Of a DNA stretch of 64,000 nucleotides, positions 44,341 through 57,480 are shown piece by piece. Within the stretch, counting starts at the first letter, position 1. Each line of letters starts with the position of its first letter. Both the position numbers and the translations under genes were made by a program. Under the pieces are notes generated by a model. It ran no database searches, was not told the DNA's origin, and worked only from the letters and a program-made list of their open reading frames with translations. This stretch comes from Casuarina equisetifolia (lineage: Eukaryota > Streptophyta > Magnoliopsida > Fagales > Casuarinaceae). The stretch lies in the NCBI GenBank assembly GCA_028551475.1, contig CM052354.1, forward strand, positions 4,881,391 to 4,945,390, in the 5' to 3' direction.

Positions 44341-47300
44341 TATAGTCGTCCTTTTTTCAAGGGTGTTCTCCTTATAAAAAAATGATATAGAAAAAAGTTC
44401 AAAATTTTTTAAAACTTGATACTTGAAAAATTAAAGCTGTTTAAATTGATGTTTGCATTTTTGGACTAGAAATAAGTAAAAACATAAACATTGGTAATGA
44501 AACAAATGGTACATGAGACTAGATCAATGCTTAGTTGATAATTACAAATTTCAATGGGATTGGTGTAAAAGAAGTTTTTATGTAGTTCAGGATTTAGCTT
44601 TTATAATCAAATTCTAATATGGCTCTTAAAATTTGTTTCTTTTTATTTTGGATTTTATTTTTGGATGTTAACTTCTAATGACTATACTATGAAGCTTATA
44701 ATTAACAATTTTTTGAGAGTGAGTTTCTTAAACATTTTTTTAGAGCTATTGGCACCTAGGTCATTGATATTAACTAGATGTTGCAAATATTTGGTTAGAT
44801 ATGTTATATATTTCTATAGTATTATCTTTGTGAAAATGGCCATAAGTGCCTGTCCTTTTTTTATTTAATTTTTGAAAAAAAGTTGCTAGGGTAATGTTCC
44901 AGAATTTCCTCCAAATTAATGGGCAATCTAGAAAACCTATTGAGTACTCTGGTGAACACCACACTGGACACAATCATGATAGAAATAAGTGTAAGAAGTA
45001 GAAAAATGATGTTTGTGGAAAAAATTGCTCCACGTGATGTCAAATCTGTCTCATTGGTGTGCAGTTGATCTTAGTAGCTTTTGGCTATAGTGATGCACTG
45101 GGTTGTGGCTATTGTGTTCCTAGTGCTATGGCTGGTGTTTTAATTCTAAAATATTTTTATGTAATATTCTTTTTTTGTTCCAATTCTTTCACTCCTATTG
45201 TGATTTGTTTCTCCATCTCCTCTATGTGTGGGGAGCGGTTTGAGATACTTCCAGTTCTTTACAGATGTTTGGTTTAAAATGTTATTTTCTAATTTTTTCT
45301 TTGTATTTCTATTTTCTTATGAGCTTTGATTTGATCTTTTAAGTGAACTCTACTCAGGAATAGTGTTATTGCTGGTGGACTTTGCTCGGTAACAACATTC
45401 CATAGTCTCATGGATTTGATAGTGGGATTTTTGAATTAAGCATAAATGGACGTTTTATGTAGCTATTCTGCCCCTGAGGTTAGATTACCTAATGCAGAAA
45501 TTTCTTGCAAGGACATTTGGAGTCATGATGTTGCTATCTCAATTTGTCATGTAGATTGGGTTTCTTTAGTTGAAGTTATGCACTTTTCATGAGAAATATT
45601 GAAGAATGTGTGAAAGTTGAAGTAGTCTTAATCATGAATGTGATAGCTATAAAGGTTGATGCTTATTACAGAGGTAAAGCTATGATGTTTGAGTATTTAT
45701 GTAGAATTTTCTACTCTAAGATGTGACTCCCTCTCGTGTGTCCTGGTTGTAATTTCTATGTGACAAGTCTGGCCAGGTCATGATGTTTGAAAGTCTTCCA
45801 CAATTGATTAGGAAGGAAGTTGTTGCAAGTGCAAAAGAACGTAGAGCATCTTTTGTATTTGCTGCTAAACTATATGTTCACATATTATTGTTGCTTTTGC
45901 CTTTTTTATTAGTATGCCTAGAAATTATTATGACAACTCACCCTTCTTAAATTTTTATGGTCTCATACCATTTAATTATGGCTTCAAAACTTTTGAGACC
46001 TAGATCACTTTTTGTTCAGTGGGCATGTCATTATATTGCTCATAATTTTCTACTTTCACAGCTATGATAATCTTATTTTAACTTTGTACTTGGAATTGAT
46101 GTTGTGGTGACCTTTGTTGCTAGGTTAAAGTTAGAGACCCAATTTAGTTGTTCGAAGCCAGTAGCAATTGTATCTCATGAGAGTTGAGCTCAAATAGCTA
46201 CTACTTTTCTCATCTCTACTTGTTTACATCACTGTTTCCATACGTGAACTCATTCTACCTTACCCTACAGCTTTGGTTCTTTGTCTGATTACAGGTCCAA
46301 AATTATGTTGTTAATGTTCTGCTTTGTTTGTAATGACATGGAGGGTGCTACTTCTTTTAACAATTGTGGAAGACCTCAAAAATTCATTGAGGTTCTTCAT
46401 GGCTTGGCAGATTGTGTCTCATGCTGTGGAAATGGTGTCCAAGTTGGCTTGCCATTACTTTTTTCTTTTCTCCTCTTTTTGTATCCTTTTGGATTTTCTC
46501 ATTTTCATGCCGTGGAAATAGTTGTTATTAGCTTCTGCTTCCTTGGGGATACCTTTATGAGATTTGACTCACCACTCTATGGTAGGATACTATCTACTAG
46601 AAGTGGAGGTACATTTGGAACTAGAGGCTTAGAATAAATAGTGCAAGTAAAAAATGAAAGAAAGAGTTTCCTCAAGGAGAATTAGGGTGACATGTAATGC
46701 TATAATTGGGTCTTTTGCTTGTTTAATGTTGCATCTACTGCTATTTGGCTCCATACCAAAACACTACAGTTGTTAGCTTGACAAATAGAATTTCAATCCC
46801 TGCTAAAAGCATATGAATAAATATAGGACTAATGAAAATTTTGGTCCTTTTAGTGCAATATGTGAAAAACTTTTTAAGAAGTGCCTTACATGTTACCTTA
46901 CTTGTTACTTCAGAGATAAACAGCTTTGGAGGTTCTATTTACCCCTTTTATAGGGCATAAAACTATTATGAGGATGTGTACGAAAAGTGTTCTCTTGTCT
47001 TTCTGTTTTAGTTTTACTTTAATTCGGACAAGTGACTAAACAGACTGCAAGACAGGGGCATATACCCTGCTCTATCTTACTTTTTAAGTGACTCCTATCT
47101 GGAGTTGGTCTGGAAGCCTTCGAATGACTGTCAGACCAATTTTGGTGGCCATAGCTAAGAGGACCCTCACTTTTTCTTTTGTGTTGTTTGTCTTGTTTCT
47201 CTATTGTGCGGAAACAGTTTTTAAAGTAATTCTATGGGGTACATGGTCACAGTGACCGCCTCCCACCGTTGCTGCCTCAGTCTTATATGGAACCTCGTCC

Positions 47301-47399
47301 TCCCCCCTCTTGGGAATATCTGAAAGTGACTTTACTTTTGTGTCAAATCAGTGCAGGTGCTGGTGTCTGATTTTTTGTGATTTCTTTTAAAATGCTTAA
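44341..47399. other. Long intergenic stretch
   Basis: Open frames at 45059-45277 and 46281-46637 (plus) have no recognisable domain and a base composition like their surroundings. A Cys/His-containing piece near 44930-45060 (GEHHTGHNHDRNKC) is too short and broken to assign. No element borders were found. Confidence 0.4.
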
Positions 47400-47540
47400 T
47401 TCATCGCTTATAAGTTTCGTTAGTTTGCCATTTTATGGTGTGGTAAATGGTAATATGTCATTAACTTTTCTTAAGAGTCTTGAACTTCGTTGTACAAATG
47501 GTAAGAAATATTTATCAAATTGCAGTGATGAGTCTTGAGT
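47400..47540 (+). pseudogene. Weak LRR remnant
   Basis: One frame contains FLKSLELRCTNGKKYLSN, which lines up loosely with the NLR1 LRR segment LERLKLCNMEGMEYISN. It is short and surrounded by stops. It makes sense only next to the clearer remnants downstream. Confidence 0.35.
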
Positions 47541-48319
47541 TTACTAGGTTAATTATTAAATTAATTGCTTAACTTTTTTTATTTTCACCTTTTCTTACAT
47601 TTGGATTAGATTATTTCCTACACTATGGATTTTAAGACTACTAATTTTATCAATTATAAACTAAATAACTCTTTTTGTCTATCAATGTAATATTAGATTA
47701 TCATTTCAAGACTATATCATTATTAATTTGTCAAGTTTTTTAGTTTCAACATTTAATTGAACAGTTTTCTTCTCATTATTGATAATTTACTCTACTACAG
47801 TTTTGCCTCTTCTACCATTTTAACATCAACATATTATTATTTTCTAAATTGACAACATTTTACCATTAAAAGAAGGAAAAAAAAACACTCTACTTCCTTT
47901 TTATGTAGAACTTTAACATAATAACTTAGTAAAAACTATTATGTCTTACTTTTTGTGGGTAGATTTTATATTTTTTGGCGACAGAAAATGACCGCCTCTA
48001 TTTACTGTCTTTTGGCAGCGTTGAACCCATGGGTTTGCAATAGGGGTTATATGGCCTGATTATTCCAAGAACGACGGTCTTATGAAGTTGGGAGGTGTAT
48101 ACTGAAAAGGGAAAAAAAAAAAAAAAGAGCTTGAAATATTTATGCTGTTTCTCTTGAAATTTAGAATGCAAAAGTTGTAGCTTATATATGCAAAAAACTT
48201 TTATTATGTAAACCTTGTCTTTAGGCTTGGAATTTATGTAATCCTCTAAATATACAGACTTTTCTAAGTATTACAAAATACTTGCCTCAACATAATTGTA
48301 ACTAGCCTACTGCAATGAA
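47541..48319. other. Intergenic, no gene seen
   Basis: AT-rich, with a poly-A run at about 48111-48126. Confidence 0.45.
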
Positions 48320-48916
48320 GGGGTGATTATTGTATAAAGGCCTGCGGAAGTGAATGCCCAAAGCATCATTGCTAAACTGTTGCAGCTGCTACAACATGAA
48401 AAATCCATGGCAGCTATGGAACACATGGAAAATTGTTGCATTGGGAATGAATTATCTTCTTCTTCATCGGCAGCAACAAAATATTTCCCATCCTTGAAGA
48501 CACTCATCATCAAAAACTGCAATAAACTCAAGGGATGGTGGAGGGTGGATTCTCTACGGAGCATCATTTACTCCATTTCCCTGCAGGTCAGAATTGGTCA
48601 TTGAAGCTTGCCATGTGTTGACTCGCGTGCCAATGTTTCCGCATGTTGAAGAGTTGTCTCTGCTGTATACCAGTTCCGATCCACTACAGCATACAATGAA
48701 GATGAATACTTCAGCAACAGCAGCAACAACCTCTTCCTCATTCTTTCCTCTGCGAAAATTAAAGCTTGCATTTCTGCATGAAGTTGAGGAACTAGAAAAT
48801 CTACCAAGGGAGTGGGTGAAACACCTCAAGACTCTCCGGTCTCTGTCGCGAGAACTTGATCGATTGATTCTTTGTGGCTTTGGTGAAGGATTTCTCTTCT
48901 TTGAGGATTTAGACTA
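48320..48916 (+). pseudogene. NLR LRR-end remnant 1
   Basis: Pieces in two frames: TKYFPSLKTLIIKNCNKLKG with the GWW motif (about 48476-48545), then VLTRVPMFPHVEELSL (about 48617-48665) and LENLPREWVKHLKTLRSL. They match the NLR1 LRR stretch FFPCLKEMTLTDCPNLKGWW ... MLTSMPMFPHLEK. No NB-ARC is present. It forms a tandem pair with the remnant at 49870. Confidence 0.7.
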
Positions 48917-49869
48917 AAGGCCTTTAGAGCTTGTGAGGACTTAGTAAATATGGAAGCTGAATTTTTCATCTCTTTCATTATTACTGTTTTCATTTTTTTC
49001 TCTCCTGTTTCTTATTTATTACATCTCTGGTGCAGAACTAACAAAACCAGTTGGGATACCAATGAAACAGGGGATTTAGATTCAAAGCTCAACGAAAGAT
49101 TTAAGCCTTAAACACTTTTGAAATGAGTCAACAACTTGGAGGTGATTATATCTTCCCTCATCTTCTTTTCTATTCACAGAAACTTTATCACATTCATGTT
49201 TTCATGGTTTGACCTGTTTGAATAGTTATACTCTTTGTTTCTCTGAGTACAGATAATAAAAAAACAAAAAAAGAGATAAAGACAAAAGGGGTTTGGAATG
49301 AAAGTCCCAATAGAAAAAAATCTTGGAGACGGCGGACGAGAGAGGAAGCATGTGTGTGACCGTGCAGGAGGGTTCATCGCCTCGTGGTTCGTCATGCTTT
49401 TCCTCTCCAGGGACTATTTCCTCCGTGCTCCCATCAAATAGCCTTTTCCTTATGTGTTTCGTTCTATCTTTCTTGTTTTCTAGACTAGCAGTATGTATTG
49501 TATTTGATGCTTTTAACGAATGACATAAAGATCTCTCTTTTGCTAGTCTTACGATGGAAATCACCGTTCTTTTCCTACTACTGGAAAGTTTAGTATAGAT
49601 TCTAGTTCCTTTGATTGCTTAGATAAAGACGAAATAACTTGAAAGTATTGCCTCGAATAATGGCAACAAGTCGTGGAAAAGGTAATGCTTAAAATATAAG
49701 AAGGCACATTTAATGAAAAAATCAAATATTTATATTTTAATTTAGCCGATGATGAAGGGATCTCAAATCTGAAGTCTTTTTGTTTTGTAGTATCTCTGTT
49801 CAGCACTCCCAAGTTGGCTTTCCTCACTCAAAACACTTGTTTTTTTGGCTTTAGTTTTGTGTGGAAGAT
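48917..49869. other. Spacer of the LRR-remnant pair
   Basis: 48945-49220 is homologous to 50505-50775 (CATTATTACYRTYTT, AACCAGTTGRGATA, TCATCTTCTTTTCTATTCA), so the remnant plus its 3' flank was duplicated in tandem. 49250-49850 has no recognisable gene. Confidence 0.5.
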
Positions 49870-50318
49870 GGCAATATCTGCCGCCCTCAAAGTGGTGGGT
49901 GCCTTTTCTAGAGGATCTTAAACTCCAACATCTGGAAGCTATGGAACACATGGAAAATTTTTGGTGCTGGTAATGTGTTGCCTTCTTTTTCATCGGCTGC
50001 AATAGAATTTTTCTCGTCCTTGAAAAGACTCATCATCGAAGACTGCCCTAAACTCATGGGGTGGTGGAGGGGGGATTATTCTATGGAGCATCATTTACTC
50101 CCTTCGTTTCCATGTTTTTCAGGATTAATCATCATTGAATGTCCAATGTTGACTCTCATGCCAATGTTTCCGCATGTTGAAAGGTTGACCGTGCGGGATA
50201 CCAGTTCAAAGCTACTACAACAAACAATGAAGATGAATACCAGTTCAGCGGGAACAATCTTATCCTCATCCTCTCCTTTACCAAATTTAAATTTTTGCAA
50301 AGCTAATTCCAGTTGAGG
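49870..50318 (+). pseudogene. NLR LRR-end remnant 2
   Basis: Begins around EDLKLQHLEAMEHMEN (about 49911-49958), then FFSSLKRLIIEDCPKLMGWW and CPMLTLMPMFPHVERLTV, and stops at 50316. AMEHMEN is shared with the first remnant. It is a truncated LRR end without an NB-ARC. Confidence 0.7.
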
Positions 50319-51384
50319 GATAAGACACTTTACCAAATAAGTGGTTGAAATACCTCAACTCTCTCCCATCTTACCATCAAACGATGGATAAACTTTTCCG
50401 TCTTTCATTGTTGGGCGTACTGGGTGATTGGAAAAGGGGGGGAGGGCCATAAGAGCTTCTAAGGGTTTAGATAAATCTTACGCAACATTTTTTGTTCAAA
50501 CTTTTTAGAAATTGAATTATCCATCTTTTTCATTATTACCATCTTTATTTTTTCCTCTCCCATTTCTTGTTTGTTAAATCTGTAGTGCAAAATTAGCAGA
50601 ACCAGTTGAGATATCAACAAAATAGCGGATTCGAATACAAAGCTTATTGAAAGATCTAGGCTTTAAACAATTTTACAACAAGTCAACAACCTGGAATTGA
50701 TTATATGTTTTTTCATCTTCTTTTCTATTCAAAGACATTTCACTACATGCATGTTTCCATTGTTTGACCCGGCAGATTAGTTATAGGCCTATGCAATTGT
50801 AGTTATTGTTGTTTAAATAGATATTGGCGTACTCTCCATGTGCACAAGGATAAAAACTTGTTGTAGAAGGAATGTTTCGATAGAAATTGTAACTTGTTTG
50901 GAGATAGGGTTGAGGCATGCAATACTGTAGAAATATTTTTTTATTATTCATTTTGTACTTTATTCGGTACAAAACATTTTAATGTTATACATATTTTCTC
51001 TCTATTCAATTTAATTTTTCACTAAAGCATAATTTAATTATGTTTGTACTCTTGATCTTATTTCTTCTCTTAACTTTCTTCTTTTCCTTTAATTGTTTTT
51101 CAAATTTTTTGGGGAAAATGGCTTGCTTTGCATAGTGAGCTGACCCTCCCTCTCTAATAAAACCCATATTTTGCTATAGGTCTTATATAATCCTAATTCT
51201 TTAGCAGTTCGCTCTAAAGCCTAAATTGCATTCCAAGGCTCGTAAACCAAACAAGCTCACTTTTATGTGGAATAGAAGAGTTACTAGAAGCGCTAGTGAT
51301 AATGATTGGAGACCCAAAGACGAATTCTGACTTCGATCTATTACTTTCGGCAACTCTATTCATTTTAAAATTGGTAGATGTCAG
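50319..51384. other. Intergenic, 3' flank of LRR remnant 2
   Basis: The first part matches the flank of remnant 1. A stretch near 50800-50960 resembles 51890-52020 and 25720-25860, the family's distal 3' flank. No gene. Confidence 0.4.
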
Positions 51385-51552
51385 TTGAAACACTTGAAAT
51401 TGATGGACACCACAGCTTAATGTCATTGCCCATGGTGGTTGCACCTATAAGAGATTCAAAGGAGCCAATGTTGTTGCAAAGACGTGTGAGAGAGAAGCAT
51501 GAATATTTGCTGCACATTGCTCACATCTCTGTTGTAAACTTCGATCTGACAT
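51385..51552 (+). pseudogene. NLR C-terminal remnant
   Basis: One frame reads LEIDGHHSLMSLPMVV and then LLQRRVREKHEYLLHIAHIS, aligning with the end of NLR1 (ASLPVE ... KCEKEKGEYWPNIAHIP). A stop follows shortly after. It is the tail of another lost paralogue. Confidence 0.65.
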
Positions 51553-53529
51553 AGTTGAGAGAAAGCCCATACATGTTTCTTTGAATCCTATAAATATATT
51601 CACCATTTTATGTAAAACACTTCATCTCGCCTACTGTATGTTTGAGAGTCTTTAATTCTTTTTTTTCAGATTTTTTCTTCCATATTTCTTGGTTGCTAAA
51701 TTTCATCTTTAATTGTAGTAACACTAGTTGAAATATTGAAGAAATATGGAAAGGAATTCAGAGCTTATTCAAAGATTTGGGGTTTGGCAATTTTTTTTCA
51801 ATAAGTCACAGCTTAGTTGGTGAGTATATATCTTGTCCTCTTTCCAATTCTTAGAAATTTTATTTCCCTATATTTTTCATGTTTTTGTGTTTGGCTATAG
51901 ATATTTGGCATAATGCTTAAGTGTAAAACCATAAACCAAAAAAAAAAAAAAGTTGGGAATGGAAATTTAGATAGAAACGATATCTTGGTGATTGGGTCAG
52001 GGCATGCACTACTTTAAAATTTTTTATGAGCATTCACTCTATACTCCATTTGATAAAGAAAAATTTAAGATGAATAGGAATTCAAAAGTTCAGTTTTTAA
52101 AATTTATATTAAAAATTAAAAAATGTTTGAGCTTCTATTTTGTGATAATTACCTTGGCTAATAGGCTACATTAGGATAAGAATAAGATTGAAGATGTTCA
52201 AGTTTTTTTTTATTCTTTCACATTCGAAAGGCATTATAAGTGGGAACATGTTAGGGTTTAACAAAGGATTACTTCATATCAACACTTGAATTAAACTAGT
52301 AAAGAGTTAATATTTTATTAATTAGAAAGAATTTAATACTAATATTGTTGATTATCTTAATCATGTGTCAATTTAGCTCTCCCTAAACTATATTCTTTCA
52401 TTTCAGGTATTGCCAAATTCATCATTTTCGCTACTTTATGCGAATGTAAAGCAAAAACAATAAAGCAAGATTGTACCACCATTCTAGAGCAACAAGTGAA
52501 TAATCAGTTGAGATAGAATTTTTTTTGTATTTTTAGCTTGGAAAGATAACTTCATTTCTTTAAAATTGTTGTAAGATGGTATACATATACTTCAATTATT
52601 TCAATTTAATCTTCCGGAAAAGATTCATTTAATTCCACATGCATTCAAAATTTCTTTCTTTTCCTGGCTTTCATCTTTTTATATTCCGTGGATTAATGGC
52701 TGGCTTGACTTAAAAAATGTGGTAATCAAACCTTTCTACTTATCCTTACCATATGTTAGACCAATCCTTGTTTTTTAGCACTTTGGAGTAGGTGTGATAA
52801 GAAGGGAGAAAACTATATTCGAATAGCAGCACAAATTCCATTTTCAGGCTCAGGAACCACTGAAGCAACCTTTATGCTAAGGACAAACATTTTAAGACGG
52901 CCCAGCCCAATTAGTTGGGCACCGAGCAGTGAGTTTTGACTATCAATCCCTTCCTTTTTTTAGCCCTCTGCATTTTAAGTTTGTCTCCAGGGCAAGTTCA
53001 GATTTTATCTTGTAGACCAAATACGAAACTAGGTTTCTTGACATAAGATGATGATCATTGAATATTGATCTTACTACTTTCAGAATAGAAATAGAAAATA
53101 ATTCTACTAAGAAAAGCATAACTACTAAATAAGAGATCTAATTAACAAGATTATTATTATTGTTATTAGCATCATTATCATCCTCAAATGGCCAATAATG
53201 TCAGCCTTGGTCAAAGAAGAACAACAAAGGCTTGCCAGCAAGTCAAATGAAAAAAAAAAAAAAAAAGCATACAAAGAGGTTTAATATCTAAATAACTATA
53301 ATAAAGATAGTTATTTAATGTATTATTTAACGACAAGTAAAATACTTGCCTTTTATGTGTCGTTTAATTCCTAATACCTATATCTGTTTTTTGTTAAATG
53401 AAGTAACTATCTCCATTATAGTTTAACTACCATTTGTGTACTGTATGCTTGCCTCTTATGTGTTGTTTACTTTATGCTTTATATATATTACCACCAAAGT
53501 AAGTATAATTCAAGCAGAATACAACATCT
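51553..53529. other. Intergenic, no gene seen
   Basis: Contains a poly-A run at about 51937-51950 and the 'TTTCAGGTATTG' word near 52403 that matches the putative 3'-UTR acceptor of NLR1. Otherwise AT-rich and unremarkable. An A-run lies at about 53251-53267. Confidence 0.45.
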
Positions 53530-53840
53530 TAAACATGAAAAAGATTTGGAATATAGTAATATTGATAACGTAATTTAATCCCCCTTTTCTTGGATTAACC
53601 TCATAATCAAGATATTAAACCATATTTTTACATGTACAAAACCATCTCTAGGGAAGCAGGCTACGCAGGTAGCAAGAAAAGTCACTAATCTGGATGCATC
53701 AAACTTTTGTTAAAAAAGTCATGAACCAGTAATCGCCGAAACCAAATAGAAACAGGGCCATTAAATGATAGTCCGGCCACAAATAATATACCAGAGCAAC
53801 GAAGGTCGCTCGCAGGCCGAATCAAAGAAGAGTATACGAA
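53530..53840. repeat. Block shared with 31945-32640
   Basis: A shortened copy of the block that lies between MenA-like copy B and the older copia element. It marks a third, partial duplication unit. Confidence 0.75.
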
Positions 53841-54603
53841 GTCATTATAAAATGTCAGCCTTGGTCAGACTAACTAGTTCAAATGCTACTTTCAAGGACA
53901 AAAGGCACAATAATTCTTGGGACAATCAAAGAAGGAAACACAAAAATTCAATGCAGGACAACATGGATCCGATGCTACTAATTCAATTAGACAAAATGGT
54001 CGAGGGACAAGTAGAGTTAAGTGCTGGACTATCTTCGTGTCTTGTTGAAGCAAGACAATAAAAAAACTTAATAACTGTACACTGTCAGAACAAGTCAAAA
54101 ATAGTTAGAATCCAAAAAATCTAAATAAAGAAGATGAAGACTTGAGACCTCTCAAATATGGTTAGTTTTGAATTTTGATTCATTAAATGTAGCATTAGGT
54201 GGCTATCATACATCATTCAATTATCTTGTTTGTAATAAAATATAAATTAAGATTAAGATCAATGGTCAAGTTTGGCTGCCAATCTCTCTAGTCTTGGTCT
54301 TTTTTGGTGAGCCTTGATTCTAAATGTTTCGTACAGTGAACATGACATTAGGTAGCATTTCTAATTCTTGTTTATAATGGAATATAAATTAAGATTAAAA
54401 TGATTATGTAATTATAATATTTGCATAATATCACACAGCATCACCAACGTGAATGTACTCTTTTCACTAAAACACAAATCAAGGTTAATATAATAGGCTA
54501 ATTAATACAACTGTAAATATGACCACCAATGTGGATATGGCTGGCCGTGGATTTGTCTTCCCATCTCTAATGATACACCTACTTCTTTCTATCCAAATCA
54601 AAG

Positions 54604-54607
<4 letters not shown>

Positions 54608-54653
<46 letters not shown>
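54608..54653 (+). repeat. (AT)n microsatellite
   Basis: About 23 uninterrupted AT dinucleotides. Confidence 0.95.
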
Positions 54654-54655
<2 letters not shown>

Positions 54656-55653
54656 CTTTTGCACATTTTCTATGTGTGTTTAAAAAATTTTTTGTCATGT
54701 ATTTAAACTGGCATGGCCAATTTACAAATGAAATAGTTTATATTAAATAGTTAGCTTTTTATCTTTTTATGTTTTTATTCATTTTGATGAAACTATTATA
54801 AGTACTATAGCTTTAATCACTATCAACTATGTACGTTAAAGAAAAAGTCTCTTTGTTTGTTCATGTCAAATTAACTTCAATTATTTATTTATAAAGCTAT
54901 TCAATCTTATCATTAAACTAAACAATTTGATTTTGATTATTGATAATTCACTTTATCACAATCCTTAATTTTTTAAAAAAAAATTCATGGCAAATGTTAG
55001 CCAATCATTATTACTATGTTATTGTAATACTTAAAATCTAAAATTGTGATGATGATTGACTACCATAATAATATTTTATATGGCATTTGTTGGCCGTCAC
55101 TATAGGTTTCTTTTTCTTACTAACATCGGCACTTGCTATAACCTCTGCATCTTGAATATATACATTAACACTTACACTTAATAAATTAAAATGATGCATT
55201 AACATCTTACAATACCATCATTTAGGCTTTAAGAAAAATAATTTTTTTTAGAATATTGAGTACTAGTTTGTAGGACCAAATCACTATAAAAATGTCAAGT
55301 TAATTAATTCAAAAGATGGTCAAGGGATAAGGAAAATAGATGTTGGATAGTTGTGTTAACTTGTTGAAGCAAGATAATTTATAAAACTTAAATGACTGAA
55401 CATAGTTAAAATAAATCAGTAAAACTTCATGGTCTAAAAAAGCTAAAGAAAGAAGACAAAAGCTTAGGACCAACATAGACAAAAAAATTAAAATAAAAAA
55501 AAAGTCGGCAATGCTTGCATAGCACTTTTGTCGTTTGTATGATGATTTTTGGATATTTTGTCTATTGAATATAAATGTTAGGTGGCTTATGTCATTTAAT
55601 TGTCTTATGTCTAATAAAATATAAATTTAGTTAAAGATAACTAGATAATGATA

Positions 55654-55733
55654 TTTGGTAGCGGTCTATAGTCTTTGGTCTTATATGATAAACTTTGGTA
55701 GCGGGCCATAGTCTTTGGTCTTATATGATAAAC
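55654..55733 (+). repeat. 40-bp tandem duplication
   Basis: Two copies of a unit starting TTTGGTAGCGGKCYATAG, with two differences. Confidence 0.9.
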
Positions 55734-57205
55734 CTTATTTCCTATTTGTCAAGTGGATGAGGTGTTAGGTAGCGTGCTATATATTATATGCAATTATTTT
55801 GTTTGTGGTAACATATGAGCTATGGTTAAGATAACTAACTACTTATTAGAATTATAATATCACGTTGCATCACCAATGTGACTGTAAGTTGGCATAAAAT
55901 AAAAATATAAATAAGACTAAGAAAATCATTCCAATATTAAAATTGGGTAAGCTTACGCCACATTATCAATGTGAACATAAGTTAGAAGGTCATGATTAGT
56001 TGGTTTCAAATAAAATATAAATATAGATTAACATAACGAGAAATTAATGCAGTTCATCGTCTCAGGTTTATAAGTAAAAATTGAAGGCAAAGGGTTTAAC
56101 TTTTTTATCTGTGATGTTCATTCTTTGATGTTGTTGCCAGCACTGTATACAGCTGGACAAAGTGATTTTACATGGTTGGACATAGTTTATTGCTTCAACG
56201 ATTGTACTGGAATAATCAGACAATGCAATTATTTAAATTATATAACAAACATGAAATCATTTATTAAATAATCTAAAATCATCCACTGATATCTCCCAGT
56301 ACTAGTATTAAGCCCTTCAAGAAGGAATTTTCAGAATGTCGAAGACTTGTCTACAGGATCAAATTAATGAGTGTCTACCAACTCAATATATATGTCAAGT
56401 TTGCTAATTAAAAGGGTGTTCTAACGGATAAGTAGTGTTTCAACGTTGGTGGCAAGTGGTTGAAGCAAGATAATTTATAGAACTTAATCGAGTAAACTCC
56501 ATCTCAATAAACCATAAATATTAGTTGTTCGTAAGAGCTAAAGAAAGGAGACAGAGACCGAAGACTAGCATGGCTAGCAATGCTTGCGTGACTCAGTTGT
56601 CCTTTGTTTGGTAAACTTTGAATTTTTCATCCATTGAATATGGTGTAGGGTGGCATACGTCATTCCATGGTTTCATGTTTAATAAAATATAAATTTAGAT
56701 CAAGATAACCAGCTAACGGTGGTTGACAATGCTCTTTAGTTGCGTTTTATATGATAAGCATTGATTCTTGTCAGTGCAATGAATATGACTTAGTTGGCCT
56801 ATCATGTAAATAATAGTTTTGTGTGTAAGAATACACGAATTATGATTAAGATAAGTTGTTAATAATTGCAATTGTGTAATATTATGTTACATCATTGATG
56901 TGAGCATGAATTGATCCTTAATCATATGTAAATTAAGATTAAGATAATGAATTAATTATTAAAATTGATAACATCACTCTACAAAGTCAATGTAATATTA
57001 TTTATTTTTTCTAATAAAATATAACCAATGATGAACATATTGAAATATATATTACAACTGTAAACATCATACTTCACCACCAATATGAACACAAGATTAT
57101 CAAGATTTTTTTAAATTTTTTGATGTAGAAAAACAAATATTTGCATAGTCGCAATCTCACTTAACTTTTAGTACATCTCTTTTTTTAACACATTCATTGA
57201 TTGTT

Positions 57206-57480
57206 AGAGTGTAAATATGAAAGCTTGTTAGTGGTTGTCCAACTCAATTCTTCCAAACATGGCGGTTTCATGAAGCTTTTGGTGGCTAAACGTTGGTATG
57301 TAATTGCCCACAGTTGTGGTAGTAGTCCGCCAATGTAGAGACCTCCAACATGGCCATCCTGGCTCTTGAGTCTGATAACAACGTGAATCTTAAACCTCTT
57401 AAACCAATACACGTGAAAACGCTTACGAGTGGAACGCAGTCCGAAAAGGTTGGAGGAAGTCATTCCGAAAATTGGATTTC
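57206..57480 (+). promoter_or_regulatory. Orphan NLR promoter and leader fragment 1
   Basis: Matches the NLR1/NLR2 promoter block in order (TTCTTCCAAACATGGCGG, AATTGC, GTAGAGACCTCC, CCTGGCTCT) and continues into a leader with CTCTTAAACCAATACACG. It is not followed by an NLR start; the gene body has been lost. Confidence 0.55.

Larger units (their letters stand above)
53885..57100 (+). repeat. Three diverged direct repeats of an NLR-flank module
   Basis: The word TTGAAGCAAGAYAAT occurs at about 54042, 55355 and 56458. Each time it is followed by an 'AAAGAARRAGAC' word, 'AATAAAATATAAAT...', a 'CTTTGGTC/TATGATAA' stretch and 'ATCACnnnnCATCACCAAYGTGA'. The three modules are about 0.6-0.75 kb long and strongly diverged. 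The first is fused to a piece that matches the NLR1 downstream region (TTTCAAGGACAAACGGCACAAT). No coding content. Confidence 0.6.

Noticed and set aside
44930..45060. Cys/His-containing peptide resembling a zinc finger
   Set aside because: Spacing fits no known finger and the frame is broken within a few codons.
46281..46637. 118-codon frame with Cys-rich and hydrophobic parts
   Set aside because: No recognisable family, no splice or promoter context, composition like surrounding intergenic DNA.
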